Under the pieces are notes generated by a model, which had not been told where the DNA came from, ran no database searches, and was given only the letters and a program-made list of their open reading frames with translations. A program made the position numbers and the translations under genes. From Crossaster papposus (Eukaryota > Echinodermata > Asteroidea > Velatida > Solasteridae): a stretch of DNA of 64,000 nucleotides. Of the stretch, positions 9,614 through 22,019 are shown in pieces. Each line of letters opens with the position of its first letter. Positions within the stretch are counted from its first letter, which is position 1. The stretch is from positions 434,001 through 498,000 of the forward strand of contig JBAIAA010000315.1 of NCBI GenBank assembly GCA_037893245.1, written 5' to 3'.

Positions 9614-10784
9614 ACCGCCACGTCTACGGGTTTATATAGGCCTCAAAGATTGTTGCTTTATTTTCAGTTGTTTTTCGAGAATAGCTTATCCAAACAAGTT
9701 CACGTAAAATTACACATTATTGGGTCCTGAGCAATACACCTGCCGATTTTCAACTTCATACGGTGTCTAGTTCTGAAGAAAATCGAAATACGGTGATACA
9801 CACACAGAGACAGACACCAAGACGGACAGACAGAGCCGTGGAATTATTGTAAGATTTCTAAAACTTTACATTGTGTACGTTTACCGAATTATTCGTATCT
9901 TAAATTCAACAATATTGATTTTAATTAAAGGTTGTTTAAACATCCAGCGTGTGCAGTCGCTGTGGTAGCATCCGTTTCCACAGAGCTATCACGGGTGAGG
10001 TCCGGGTCTTTCTATTAGCATACCACGGGTATGTTTCCCTGTTTTCTGTCACAGACGCATTCTCCGACATTAAACTAACCGGGACATTCTAGCAAAATGG
10101 AAAACAAGAAAAAAAAATGACATAAAATTATAACCAGTACAGTCTGGAGCATGGCAGTTTGCACGCCTGTAAATAAAGCTGTAGGTTGTGGGTTTGGGTC
10201 TGGCCCGAAAGCTGTTACAAAATAAAATCGAGAGAAACTAAAACATAATATTCACTCATGTTCTGTGGCGGCCATTTAAAAAATGGCCGTCCAGGCCGAT
10301 ACAAGTTAAATTTCACGTGCCTCCCAATCTATAAATGATTTTGTATGCAATTATAGATATAATGTGCCATTTTGGTCCTTTTTATCACAAAATGTACAAT
10401 CGGTTTAATATATTGAACTATGCCGATGCACTATTTGGCAAGGAACGTTGTCACAAATTGCTCCTTCCCACCCAGAATTGAAATGAGTACCTACATGGGT
10501 ACCGATAAGGGCAGATATGGTTGTTATTAGCGGCGTTGCGCCGAAACGGCAGCGTGGAGTTGTATTCTCCCCAGGGGGCTGAGATGATATTCATGATATT
10601 TCGTGGGCTCAATTATTTAACCATTAGCAACCAAAGTACTATACTAATGGCACTATATTACGGATGTCATAGCCATATAATATCAGACAAATAAATAACC
10701 AGATCGGAAGCGCGCGCGCGTACCGTTCGAGTTTATTGTGCACGGAATGTTTTGGTTGTGCACGGACACGATACACAACGCTAT

Positions 10785-11062
10785 TAGTCAGGGGTGTTAG
10801 GGATATTTTGGTTCAGATTCTTCCAAAAGCACCAAATTTGGCCCAGATGCTGCCCATACCATACCTTTCCGATTTTTGCCGGCCGCCAAGATGGGCGCCC
10901 TCTGGGGCGGCCATATTGGACAAATCCAATATGGCCGACATCTGGGTCAGAGGTCAATCGCAGGGAAGAAATTAAAAGAGCCAGAATCATATATGATACA
11001 TTTTTTTAAGGGGTTTTAGGGGTTGGGGAATCTGATTCTTACGTTATTTCAATGATTTGAGG
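10785..11062. repeat. Left arm of a ~280-bp inverted repeat pair
   Basis: From tagtcaggggtgttaggg through the ccatattggacaaatccaat palindrome to aatgatttgagg, this matches the reverse complement of 16336-16623. The pair brackets 5.3 kb that contains a LINE and a Penelope-like RT. It may be the terminal repeats of one composite element, or two copies of a short family in opposite orientation. Confidence 0.75.
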
Positions 11063-11103
11063 GCACGTTGACCCCTCAAAATTACCGAAAATTATATTTT
11101 GGG

Positions 11104-13290
11104 GTCAAATCGTGTTTATTGGGAAGCAGCGTAATCATACATGTCAGTCACGTTTTTTTTAATTTTTAGAACGATTCTCGGTCACCCGTGAAGGACGTGT
11201 AATACTGGGTTTTGTGGAATTTTCTTTCTTTTTCTGTGAGGCTATTATAATTCTAATGGAGTGCTTTTGCAAGAAGGTATAGCACAGAGAAACCGGTTTA
11301 TGCAGGCATACTTCAAGGAATGATCAGTTAATTTTTTTAATAATAATAATAATAATAACAGGCATTTATACTGCGCTTTTCCAAAACATGATCAAAGCGC
11401 ATAACAAAAGAAAGGATAAATTAAAACAAACTAGAACAAAACTTAAATCTACTATTTAGGAAAAAGATAAGTTTTAAGTTTACTCTTAAATGTAACAACA
11501 CAAGTAGAGTCACGGACACTAATTGGGAGACTGTTCCAAAGTTCAGCAGCAGAGTGTGAGAAGGCGTGTTTGCCATAAGATAAACTTGAGTTGTGAGTGT
11601 TAAGCCGAGTTCTATCGGAAGAAGAACGGAGTCCTTGACGATTGCTTTGGTGAAGATGAAACATATCAGAGAGATAAGGTGGGGCAATGTCCTTCAAACA
11701 TTTAAAAACATATAGAAGAGTTTTGAACTGGATGCGTTTCTCCATGGGTAGCCAGTGTAGTTTAGCAAGTAAGGGGGATCCATGAGCTCTCCAACAGTTA
11801 ACAGTGAGAACAAGTTTGGCAGCTCTGTATTGGATACTGGTGAGGCGTTTGAGATGTGCTTTGGTGATTCCAGATAACAGGGAGTTACAATAGTCGAGAC
11901 GAGAAGTGACAAGACAGCGAACCACATGGTGACAAGTATCATGATCAATGTATTTTCGAATCCTTGCAATGTTGCGCAGATGGAAGTTAGTAGAGCTACA
12001 TACTGAATTAACTTGAGATGACATTGACATGACAGGGTCAAACATGACACCCAAATTCCGAATATTAGTTGAGGGGGTTACCGTAGAATTTCCAATGTTA
12101 AGAGAAACATCTTTAAAATGTGACAAGTTGTTCTTAGAGGCAGCAACAAAGAACTCTGTTTTCTCAGCATTCAGTTTTAATTTGTTTGTGTGCATCCAGA
12201 CTATGATGTCATCTATGCATGACGTTAGTTTATCCAAGGCTTTCTCTTTTTCACCTGGCACGGTTGGATTGAAGTCAACATACAATTGTGTGTCATCGGC
12301 ATACATGTGGTAATTGACATTGTGCCGACGAATAACTTTGCCAACAGGATGAGTGTAAAGTGAAAACCCCATAGGTCCAATGACCGAACCTTGGGGTAGT
12401 CCGTAATCCATAGTATGTACACAAGAATACGATCCAGAGACTACGACACGATTTCGTCGACCTTGGAGATATGAGGAGAACCAATTGAGGGCCGTATCCT
12501 TGATGCAAAAAGTGTCCGAAAGACGATTTAAGAAAATCTTATAATCAACAGTGTCAAAAGCTGCACTAAGGTCAAGGAGTACAACGAACACAGCTCTCCT
12601 TTGATCCAAAGCACACATAATGTCATTCTTAACTTTAAGCAAAGCTGTCTCTGTACTATGATGGACGCGATAAGCAGACTGGAAAGTCTCATTCAGATGA
12701 TTGTCAGCAAGGTGATCATTTAGACGTGAAGCGATGACTTTTTCAATAATTTTAGACCACATAGGTATATTAGAAACTGGTCTGTAGTTTTTCAATTGAT
12801 TAATATCCAAAGATGGTTTCTTGAGGGTGGGTTTGATGATTGCCTGCTTTAGAACATCCGGAAATACACCAGTTGATAAAGACAAGTTAACAATATAAGT
12901 CAGCTTTGGTACAATGATGTTGATGCATTGCTTAACCAACCATGTTGGCAAGACGTCCAAAGAACAAGACTTGTTTGGCGATCGGGAGATAATTTTGCAA
13001 ATCTCATTTTCATCAACTGGTTCAAAGAGTTAGCTGCAGTGAATCAGAACTCATTCTATGTGGGAAGGGGAGGGTGTTTATGGGAGTTGTCACAAGTCAG
13101 AACTTTTTCTCATCGTTTTCGTAATTTTTTTTCTTTTTTTTTGGAGATGCTGAAGCAGTTCTGCTGCGTGAAGTATCATTGGATTTTAGGTGGTGGCTTG
13201 GTCTGCAGAGATAAATCTGTATAATTTCTGATGTGCTGGTATGCCAGCAGTGTGGTTGCGTAACTATCCCGCCCAGAGCGTAATTCTTAA
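11104..13290. repeat. Relative of the 6372-7205 element, split by a LINE
   Basis: The left part (11104-11336) matches 6391 onward (cgtgtttattgggaagcag, ggtatagcacagagaaac). The right part (13026-13270) matches 6666 onward (gagttagctgcagtgaatc). Between them is the LINE at 11337-13025, which the 6.4-kb copy lacks. Confidence 0.8.
11337..13025 (-). mobile_element. CR1/L2-like LINE with intact RT frame, 5'-truncated
   Basis: One open minus frame (12960-11452, 502 codons) carries all core RT motifs in order: LKNYRPVSN, FQSAYRVHHSTE, FVVLLDLSAAFDTVD (motif A Asp), GLPQGSVIGP (motif B) and YHMYADDTQLY (catalytic DD). The CR1/L2-type tail with SRLDYCNSLLSGI and ELWNSLPISVR follows. No apurinic endonuclease is present, so the copy is 5'-truncated. 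The 3' end is (taa)n at about 11338-11358 on the plus strand. The enzyme would perform target-primed reverse transcription. The unbroken frame indicates a young insertion, supported by the empty site in the 6.4-kb copy. Confidence 0.9.
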
Positions 13291-13640
13291 TTTAATTTTT
13301 TTTTCTAGTGATATACGCTTCATGGGAGGTCAGTTCAGGCCACATTTTTTTCTGCGAGATTGCAGTCTGTAGTGTACAAGTTTCAAAAGAACCCCTCCGT
13401 GCTTTTCGTTATTTTTTTGAGACGCGGAAAAGGTTCTGCTGACAAGTATCATATAAATTGTATTTGTGACTGATCTGCCGAGATAAATCTGTAATTGTAC
13501 GTTAACTAGTGGGTATGCTAGAAAGTGGCTGTTTGACTGGTCTCTCCAGAGCGTAATTCTTAACTCTTTTTTCCTTTTTTGTGTAAGACACGCATCTGGG
13601 GGTCAGTTTTAGCCACATTATCTCTGCTAGATGACAGTCC
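13291..13640. repeat. Diverged tandem segments related to the preceding element
   Basis: Cagagcgtaattcttaa recurs at about 13272 and 13548, and ggtcagtt..agccaca recurs near 13328 and 13599. This suggests a roughly 270-bp unit repeated with strong divergence. No gene is seen. Confidence 0.5.
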
Positions 13641-14016
13641 GTGGTTGGAGTTCGTGGACGGGCAAATACATCAAACGTCTGCAGGCCAATTGGGTTAGAC
13701 ATTCCCTAAAAACGGGAGTTTCAAACCCTGTCTCTGATTTTGGCGACGCAATGACTGGTTTGTGTATTGCCACAGTGGTCCCTTTGTTTTTAGTTCACAC
13801 AGTGATTGATTATTACCGGTGATAATATGCCGTCCCCTCTTTTTCCCCCCTTTTTTGGAAGGGGAGCAGGGCATATTTTCTGTGCTATATCATGCACTTC
13901 ATCAGTCACCCTCTTATATAATTCATTTTGCTTTCCTTGTTTTTATTTGTGTGTCGGTTTATATGACGCATGGCAAGTACAAGGGGGGGGGGGGGGTTTG
14001 ACTTATTTATTTTGTT
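13641..14016. other. Spacer ending in a G-run
   Basis: No gene is recognised. A run of 15 G lies at about 13982-13996, just past the 3' end of the Penelope-like frame. Confidence 0.5.
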
Positions 14017-16050
14017 TTAGTCTTGAGATCCATTTCTTTGATCATTGTTTTGTTCTTTCAATAGTTCCAATAGAATTTGCAGATTCTCCTCATCAAGATT
14101 TTGTTCCTCTTGGTTGGATTGTGGAGATGCTTTAGTCCTAGATCGAACAAGTTCATCTTTTATGTTTTTGTGCCGTTTGTATGCCAGGATGGGTTGGGTA
14201 TCAAATAGCCTATTCAGATATTCGTTTTCGCTAATCAAGGGCCAGTGTTTGAGGATAGCCCGTTTCAGGGCTGGGTGCGCGACATGTGGGTAGTATGGTA
14301 GGACGAACACCAGTGGGATATTGTTTTTGTTTTTTTCACGCTTAGGGTCCGCGGGAGTCTTTCCCCTTTGAGAAAGGAGAGCTAGGTCTTCGTTTGTGTA
14401 TCCGCGCTTTTGAAGTTTGTCTTTGAAGAATTCAACCCTCTCCTCAAAGTCTTTTGAATGGGTACATATACGTTTGTATCTGGTCACTTTGCCCTTGATT
14501 AATCCGCCAAATACCGACTTAGGGTGTGCTGAATCTCGAGCTAGGTACTGAAATGTATCAGTTTTTTTGGTAGCGACTCGAGTATCCAATATCCCTTCAT
14601 GTATAAATCGTTCGCCTTTGTAGATAATAAGGTCGAGAAAAGTGACTTGGCGGTGCGAGATCTCAGACGTGAACTTCAGCGTAGGGTGAATTTTATTAAG
14701 TGATTGCACTAGGTCAGCAGCCTGCTTTTCATTTCCGTTAAAGATTATGAGAACATCGTCTCTATATCTCATGTAGCTCACAATTGAGGGATTGTGAGGG
14801 AGGATTTTGTCTTGTTCGTATTTGAATAGAGTTATGTCACAAATCTCCGGACTGCATTCGCTGCCCATGGCCACGCCAATTTTTTGTCTGAAAAACTTGC
14901 CATTAAATTCAAACGTGTTTCGACGCATAATGAGTTCAAGGAGACCTTGCGCGTGGTCTGTTGTGGGCTTGGGTATTGCGTATAGTCTGTCATCGGCCAT
15001 TGCAAGTGCGTCACAAACTGATTCAATTGCCTCATCTTGTGGGCAGTTAGTGTACATGGATACTATATCCAGTGTCATCAATAAGTTATCTTGCTCCAAT
15101 GTCAGGTTATTTAGTTTTTCAAGCACATGCCCAGAATCGCGTGTGTATGTGCTTTGCTGTTTGACAATTGGGAGCAAAAAATAGTCTATGTATTTGGATA
15201 TGGATTGAGTCGGTCCTCCGCAACCACTAATGATTGGCCTCCCCACGAACCGTGTTCCTTCTGGTACTTGTTTGTGAACTTTCGGTAGGAGGTAAAGGCA
15301 AGGTGTTTTAATGTCGTGGTTGCGGGGGTTAAGAAACTCCGATATGTCTTTCGATATGAGTCCGTCCACGTAGAGTTGGCGTATGGCTTGAGAGACTAAT
15401 TCCGCGGTTTCATCGGTCAAATCCCTGTTAATTTCTTCATAGTGGGGGCCTGTTAATTGTCGTGTCCCTTCACGTATGTAGTCTTGTTTGTTAAGGACGC
15501 ACACACTGCGGCCTTTATCGAATTGTTTGATGATAATATCCTGTCTTTTCTTAAGGCCAGATAGCGCAACACGTTCTGCTTTTGTTATATTTAGTTTGAC
15601 ATTTTGAATTTTCAGTCTGGATAGTTCCTCCAGAGTGCCTTCAATATATAGGTTTAGATTGAAGGTAGGTTAGGGAGTCTAAGTTGAAGGTAGTTTGAAC
15701 GGGTGTGAGCTTATAGGTCTGACTCTCCCTGCCATTCTTAACCGTAATCTCATCTTTCTGAAGAAGGATCGGGAATGGCGAAGGATGGTCGACCTTTTTG
15801 GTTTTTGGGGGGTCGGGATGAAGTTAAGGCCCCTGCCCAATGCTACCAGTTCAATGTTGGAGAGTTGAGCGTCTGATAGATTTTTCACATAAGGCATACT
15901 TTTCTTGGCCCTCATTTCGAGAGTGATCGTTCTCGTCTGTTTGTTTTGCTTTTTACTTATTTTGCGAGACTCGAACGATCTTTCTCTTGCTTTTTTAGTT
16001 TTGTGATTTGTTTGGCTTTTGTTGATTCTCCTTGCCATTCCCAAGCACAC
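14017..16050 (-). pseudogene. Penelope-like element reverse transcriptase with two in-frame stops
   Basis: One minus frame of about 678 codons, broken only by TAG at 15679-15681 and TAA at 15670-15672. The N-terminal part contains NLSDAQLSNIELVALGRGLN and FIPTPQKPK, a motif typical of Penelope-like proteins. After the stops come VKLNITKAERVAL and IIIKQFDKGRSVCVLNK, then LYLLPKVHK, RFVGRPIISG, DIVSMYTNCP (motif A), FRQKIGVAMGSECSPEI (motif B) and YMRYRDDVLIIF (catalytic DD). The C-terminal thumb-like part (HWPLISENEYL, PILAYKRHKNI) is present, but no GIY-YIG endonuclease follows before the terminal stop. The endonuclease is therefore absent by type or lost by truncation. Family call is firm; the subgroup is not. 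Confidence 0.88.
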
Positions 16051-16122
16051 TCAATGTTTTCTTTCGGTCAGGTTTTTGTTCAGTGAGGTGTGCAGGAGAA
16101 CCTACATGTATGTAACAATAAT

Positions 16123-16172
16123 GGCCAATACCATTTTTAAGGGGGGTGGCCAATACCATTTTTAAGGGGGGT
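16123..16172. repeat. 25-bp direct duplication
   Basis: Two adjacent copies of a unit starting ggccaataccatttttaa, each ending in a G-run. Confidence 0.85.
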
Positions 16173-16335
16173 GTGACCAATTCTTAAAACTTTGTACTGG
16201 GAGGGGCTCTGCATCACCCAACATACAGCAAATATAAGGGAAAGGTTTTTTTTAGGGATCTGGGATGATGCGTACCAGAAACAACAGGTTTGACCTCATA
16301 ATGACCTTTACGATGACTTTGTGGGATAAAGTTGA

Positions 16336-16623
16336 CCTCAAATCATTAAAATAACATCAGAATCAGATTCTCCAACCCCCAAAACCCCTACAAAAATGTA
16401 TCATTTATGATTCTGGCTCCTTTAATTTCTTCACTGCGATTGACCTCTGACCCGGATGTCGGCCATATTGGATTTTGGCCAAAATGGCCGCCCCGTGGGG
16501 CGCCCGTCTTGGCGCCCGGCAAAAATCGAAAAGGTATGCTATGAACAGCATCTGGGCCAAATTTGGTGCTTTTGGAAGAATTTGAACCAAACAGCCCCTA
16601 TAGTGCCCTAACATCCCTGACTA
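16336..16623. repeat. Right arm of the inverted repeat pair of 10785-11062
   Basis: Reverse complement of the left arm, from cctcaaatcatt to ccctaacatccctgacta. Matching is clear but diverged. Confidence 0.75.
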
Positions 16624-18288
16624 TATAGGATCAACACTAACAAGTCACATGAACAGGGTCGTTGCCCTGTTAACGTGACTTTTTTAATTACAAAATGTAT
16701 GTATTTTTAACATACGCACGCACCTACTATAAAAGCATTATTACCAAATTTAAATGTCTTCAAAAGAAAAACGTGTGTACAAACAACGGTAGTATATGCA
16801 GTGAAACGGCAGATTGTGACGCTTAAAAACTGTAACCCTGTAAAACTGCACGCTTTGGAATTCCCCGCTTGTCGCTACAAATAAAGATAATTTTGCTTTG
16901 TTAATCGGCATGGTGGAAGATCGTAAGCCAACAATATAAGTTTTGTTGATGAAAAGAGTGGTTGCTCTTTTAGTTTTAAGCTACTCGGTTGCAAACCCTT
17001 ATGTGCGCAGAAATAGGATGATCGACAGAGGCGTGTGCAGGATTTTTTCCTGCGGGGGGCTGAATCAAAATCGTTTCGGTAGAGCGAAGCGAGCGGAGAG
17101 TCTAACAGCGTTTGGTCCAGGAGGTCTGGGCCTCGGTGGGGGTCCAGGATTTTAAGACCTGAAATCGCCTTTTCAGGTTTGTTGGGTACCATTACTGTCA
17201 AGAATATCGATCGTTTTGTTACAGTTGTCCTTTGAGTAAGTTTTTCCGAGGTTTAAGTTTGAATTTTTTCCCCCTGTACTTATTCGTTCAAGCTTTAATT
17301 CGCTAATTTTTAAGATAATGTTTTATGGGACACAAAACTGTTTGCCATTTGTTTATGATTGTATAATAATCTTCTGAGTGTATCATTGGAAAATGTGCTG
17401 AATTAATTCACGGTCCCACGGACCCGAACCTGCAATGTGGATTTAGTGTCGGCTCACTCAAAGGATTTAGTGTCGGCTCACTCAAAGGATTTAGTTCATT
17501 GAACCTTATTTATTTTGAAAAAAGACGTGCCATCATTGTAGGCGTGCAATTATGGGGAGCAGCAAGTCAATTCATTTCCTGTCAATTCATTTACAAACAT
17601 TTATTACAAGCTGAAAGTAAACTCCACGCAATCCGGGATCGCTGTTGACAATCTGGCTCTGAAAACGGCGCTCTTAACTTATCTTGTCATTTTTGTCACT
17701 AGACCGCCGGACTTCTTAGAAAAGGGTTTTGACTAGACCGCCGCTGAAGTAAGCATGCAATGCCAGCGCGGCAGTCGCGCTGCAGCTTGCTAGTGGAGTA
17801 AGCAAGGGATGTATACTTGCACGTGCCGACGCGGTGTATACTTTCGGGGTTTTTCAGGGGCTTTTTTTTTCCACGCTCATGAGCCACACATCTCACACAG
17901 TAAATACGTATAGATCGCTGCCTCGAAGCGCACCATTGAAACACGTACAAAGTTGCTCCGTGCTCGCTTCCCGAATTCAGTGATTCATATAACGTCCGCA
18001 AAGCCAGGTACACAGGCACGATCTACACGAATTTTTTTGGGGGCGATGTCATTTTCTGCCAGTTTTGTTCGAAAACAACACAATAAAACGCAAGGTGGTC
18101 ACAGGCAGATTTTTTTTTAAATTCAGTATATCACTGCTACATCCTTTTTTAACGTATCCATGAAAAAAAATGAGTGGGGTCGAAGCACGATTTTTCACAA
18201 TTTATCGATTATTATTGCCCTTTTTAGGGGAGGTATTTGTTAACGTCGTTTGAGTATTTGTGCACAATCTCCACGCACATCAACGGTA
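16624..18288. other. Non-coding interval, no recognised gene
   Basis: No supported exon. A 24-bp unit (ggatttagtgtcggctcac) is repeated in tandem at about 17439-17490. The rest looks like unclassified repeat or intergenic sequence. Confidence 0.5.
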
Positions 18289-18508
18289 CGTCAACGCTTA
18301 ATTTTTTCGACTGCTTTTTTCATTTTCAATACAATTTTTGTCATTGGATGATAAATATTAAGGTAAATAACAACCTTGTACAACTACAAAAGACAAGATG
18401 TTAAGATTGGATGCCAAAAACTCTTTATTTTTCTAGTGAGAAAATTGTTCCCTCATATTTTGAGAATGGACGGTACCACAGCGTTTCGCAATCACAGCCT
18501 CGAAGGCC
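18289..18508 (+). repeat. Interspersed repeat, copy 1, ending in a C-tract
   Basis: Matches 41073-41293 in the same orientation, with shared blocks ttttcaatacaatt, gacaagatgttaagattgg and gaatggacggtaccacagcg. Both copies end at cgcagcctcgaag or its equivalent, then run into poly-C, which may be part of the element tail. Confidence 0.85.
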
Positions 18509-18628
18509 CCCTCCGCCCTCCCCCCCTCCGCCCCCCCCCCCCCCCCCCCCCCTCCGCCCCCCCCCCCCCCCCCCCTCCGCCCCCCCCCCCCCCCCCCCCC
18601 TCCGCCCCCCCCCCCCTCTCCGCCCCCC
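18507..18628. repeat. Long C-tracts broken by tccg
   Basis: Runs of 10-20 C separated by tccg or tctccg. The complementary strand is a run of potential G-quadruplexes. ORFs across it are polyproline or polyglycine artefacts. Exact length is likely unreliable in assembly. Confidence 0.9.
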
Positions 18629-19207
18629 CTGTTTTTGTTGTTATGATCCTAATAATAGTCGCGGGTACCTGGGTACCCGACCGTGACGGGAATAGGGTAC
18701 CCGGTTCCCGTACTACCCGTAAACGCACACCCTTACAAGTTGCAAGTGAGCTCAGTGGGTTTATATTTAGGCCGTTAGGTCATCACTTCTATGTCATAAG
18801 CTATGCGTGATGGTCTGTGCTGGAGAATAGACAAGACATCACAAGCAAATTGCACAGAGTAACATGACAATTAAGACAAATAAATACCTGTCCCATTGTC
18901 GCCAAGTCACTGCATAGTCAGCCGAGCTGTTACGTTTGTACTCGGGTCCGAATGAAAGTGCACAAAAAATCGCAGTATCCTTGAATGTTTTCTAGTTCAG
19001 GAATCTAGATTTCAGTAGTACGGCAGGGGTCTATAATTCGTTGACATTGCGAACGTCATCAACGTGCCTACACCATTAACATAGAAAAAAGCGCACCGTA
19101 CTACGTACCGGTTGATGAACCTCTGTTGTGTCTGTATTGTGGTTTCCGGTCGCGGCTCGCTAGCAGCGATAATGTTAAAGTCAAACTGAAGGAATGTTGT
19201 TGTAGTT
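18629..19207. other. Non-coding interval
   Basis: No supported exon. A few short reverse-complement words (gggtacc/ggtaccc) near 18663-18712 are the only structure noticed. Confidence 0.45.
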
Positions 19208-19328
19208 CCCCCCCCCCCCCCTGGTGCTGGTGGTAAACGATCAAGAAATATTGGGAGGGGAGGGGGGGAGGGAGGGGGGGGGGGGGGGGGGGCATGTGTC
19301 CGAGCCCCCGAGCCCCCCCCCCCCCCCC
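19208..19328. repeat. Opposed C- and G-tracts
   Basis: A C-run at about 19208-19220, a G-rich block at about 19254-19292 and another C-run at about 19312-19328. Complementary homopolymer tracts could pair as a hairpin or form quadruplexes. Confidence 0.9.
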
Positions 19329-21890
19329 GGAGATGGCACGTGGTGGTGAATGGACCAGTGAGAGTTTGGCTCTCGCTCATGGTGGCAGCTAAAATAGTTC
19401 ACATGGCCAGCGCACTACCGCACAATTACAATTATTTTCTGAACTAAACTCGGGGCTAAGTTCAGAACCCCAACGAAACTGCACTAAGTTCTAGAGATCA
19501 GTGTTATATGATACTCTCAAACACTTGAGGAGTTGGGAATACAATAATTACAGGTAATTGAGTGAAATTACCTCTCATCGTGGGCCCTCGACCTGTCGCG
19601 TCTCTGGAAAAGCTGAGGCCGGATTACTCAATCGACTTCTATATCTATGGGCCGTTTTCCGAGTGGCCAAATATACATTCAGACAAAGCTAAATTAAAGA
19701 TAATCGTTTCAACCCCCTTCAGATCTAACCGAGGAATAAACTATTCAACAGAATGAGTTACAACATACAATAAGACCCTGTACCTAGGTTATTTTTAGCG
19801 GAGGGCCACCACCGCACCCGTTGTGATCCGTACGTTGTAAACAGCTTACATGGGTAGTTTGTGCTCGTTGCGCTTAAGGAACTACATGTAGGCCCACATG
19901 TCATATAACCCATTTCCACACAATATTATACGGCAACGTTTTATGTATACTCTAGGCCTACAAGTTTAAACAATTTCATCGGATGCAATCCGAATGAGTG
20001 AAGGTCTTCTGCTCGGTGGGATCTAGGTCTAACATCATTTATGTCAAGGCATACACATACTCACTAATTTGTTATATGGAAAGAGGTAGGCCCCCCTATA
20101 ATGATTAAAACAATTGTTTTACTTACCGTTTAACGCTTGCTTGAATAGAATGTTTCGAAGCAAGTGGCTATATTTCGAAGAATCTTTTGTAGCTATGATC
20201 AAGTTAAGTTCCAAATCTCCTTGACACCTTACAACCATGTGGACAACGATGAAAACACGTTGAACAATGAAAATCATTCAGCTCGTATTAACGTCATTAT
20301 AGCCAGCACGTCGCCAATTAAAACTATCAACCAATTGGATCATCATGTTCAGTCAAAGCCGATTGGTTTGATCACCAGTTTCTGCCGATTTAATAATTTT
20401 TCTTTCTTTCTCTCTTTCTTTCTTTCCTTTTTCGTTTATATATATATATATTTTTTTTTTTTCGTTTTTTCTTTCGTTTTTTTTCTCCTCCTTTCCTTCT
20501 TTTTTCTCTTTAATAAAGCCCCCCCCCCCCCCTGGACACGCCATAGATCGAGGATATATGCAAATGTAGTTATTTATTCATTCTAAATAAATTTAACAGT
20601 TAATGCCCAATTGTAATATTTTGTAAATGGAAGTTTATTTAATGCCCCCCCCCCGCCCCTTTCACGGGGCCACTCGAGGTCGGATGGATGTGGTCGCTGC
20701 ATGTGTGTACTGAATACTACATGTACGTCCGCCGGGAGGATGTGGAATCGCTAATCGCGTTGCAAAATAGACCACCTAAGGCTAATTGAACCAGGGCAGT
20801 ATCCATTTAATTTTATTGACTCCCCCCTCCCCCACAACCACCCCCCCAACCAACCACCCCCCCCCCCCCACCCCCCAACAAAAATGTAATGGCCGACTAA
20901 ACCCCAACCCCCCAAAAAACCAAAAAACCCACAAAAAACACATTGATTTTTATTTAATGATCCCTTTATTACTGTCGCCTTTTTGAAGGGCACATGTATT
21001 TTGCAGGGTGGCAGATGTTTCTAAATGACGGTAGATGTTTATAAATAATTTGCGGCCGCGACTTATTATCTCGTGGCTGCAAATTATTGTATTATCTCGC
21101 GGCCGCGACTTATCTAGCAGCCGCAACTTAATAACGTTAGTCATTTCATTGTATTTACATGTACTCCCCCACCCCCACCCCCCCCCCCCCCCCCCCCCAA
21201 CAAAATTAAACTAAACACATAATTCACGAACCAGGCCGATATTTTGTTTTTGGGTTGGGCGAATTTGCGAGGGGCAGACAAGGGGGCGAATTGATGACGG
21301 GCGACCTGGCCATTGGGTGACTTGGCGAGGGGGTGATTTTGTAGTGTGCGACTTTGCGAGGGGGCGAATTGACTTGACCCCCTCAAGTTACCTGTGATTA
21401 ATAGCTCATGTGGCCTTTCTAGGCCCCCAAAAATGTTCGTACTGAATTTAGTCCGGTACCATTTTCAGATGGTATTGTCACTTTTACATGTAACGTCTGG
21501 GAACAGACAAAACAAAATTGTTTAATATTTGAAAGCTGTAAACGCTTTTAATAACCGTGATATATCATGTAATATGTCCCCCATTGTCTATTAATTATTA
21601 CAAAGTGGCTTATTCGCGCATCTCATAGTAGCAAGGCATGTGTTATATAGCTCACACGCATTTTTGGGGGGTAACAAAAGAACCACAAATATTTTTTTTA
21701 AATGTGCTCCGCAACACTTTGAGCCAACCCCTGACCAAAAACCAAATTTGTTATTTTTGGGGGGACCTTAGGCTTAAATACTAAATAAAGCAGCTTCCTA
21801 AGCAATAAGGATGAATAGCAATCAGTCTTGAAATGTTTAACGAGTCCAACATGTACTTACTGAACCTGATTACAATAAGTATGGTTGCAT
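19329..21890. other. Non-coding interval with low-complexity tracts
   Basis: No supported gene. It contains a T-rich tract with a C-run at about 20397-20532, C-runs at about 20645-20658, a C/A tract at about 20819-20880, a C-run at about 21163-21198, and a short irregular repeat of the gggcgacttggcgaggg type at about 21253-21370. Confidence 0.5.
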
Positions 21891-22019
21891 TTCTCTTTGC
21901 AGGTGGCCCCTTAGTATATCATCATTTGTGACTGTGTTGAAGTTCTCCAGAGAGGGTTTACATATGAGAGTTTGTTCACCAATAGCAGTTCCCATGGCCT
22001 TTACAGTTTGAATCCTATT

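Larger units (their letters stand above)
7445..10705. repeat. 2.3-kb interspersed repeat, copy 1 (interrupted by a LINE)
   Basis: Apart from the LINE at 7472-8444, this segment matches 30414-33312 almost throughout in the same orientation. Shared ends are cacatgtgactgaaatat on the left and ataaataaccagatc on the right; flanks differ beyond both. It contains an aaaggtgggatacacc-type MITE end (8653), a small minus ORF (9401-9613) and an acacacagagacagac tract. I see no inverted or long terminal repeats. It could be a large non-autonomous element or a segmental duplication. Confidence 0.8.

Noticed and set aside
12029..12313. 94-aa plus-strand ORF
   Set aside because: Antisense shadow of the LINE RT.
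14807..15184. 125-aa plus-strand ORF
   Set aside because: Antisense shadow of the Penelope-like RT.
18376..18810. Polyproline or polyglycine proteins
   Set aside because: Translation of long C- or G-runs.
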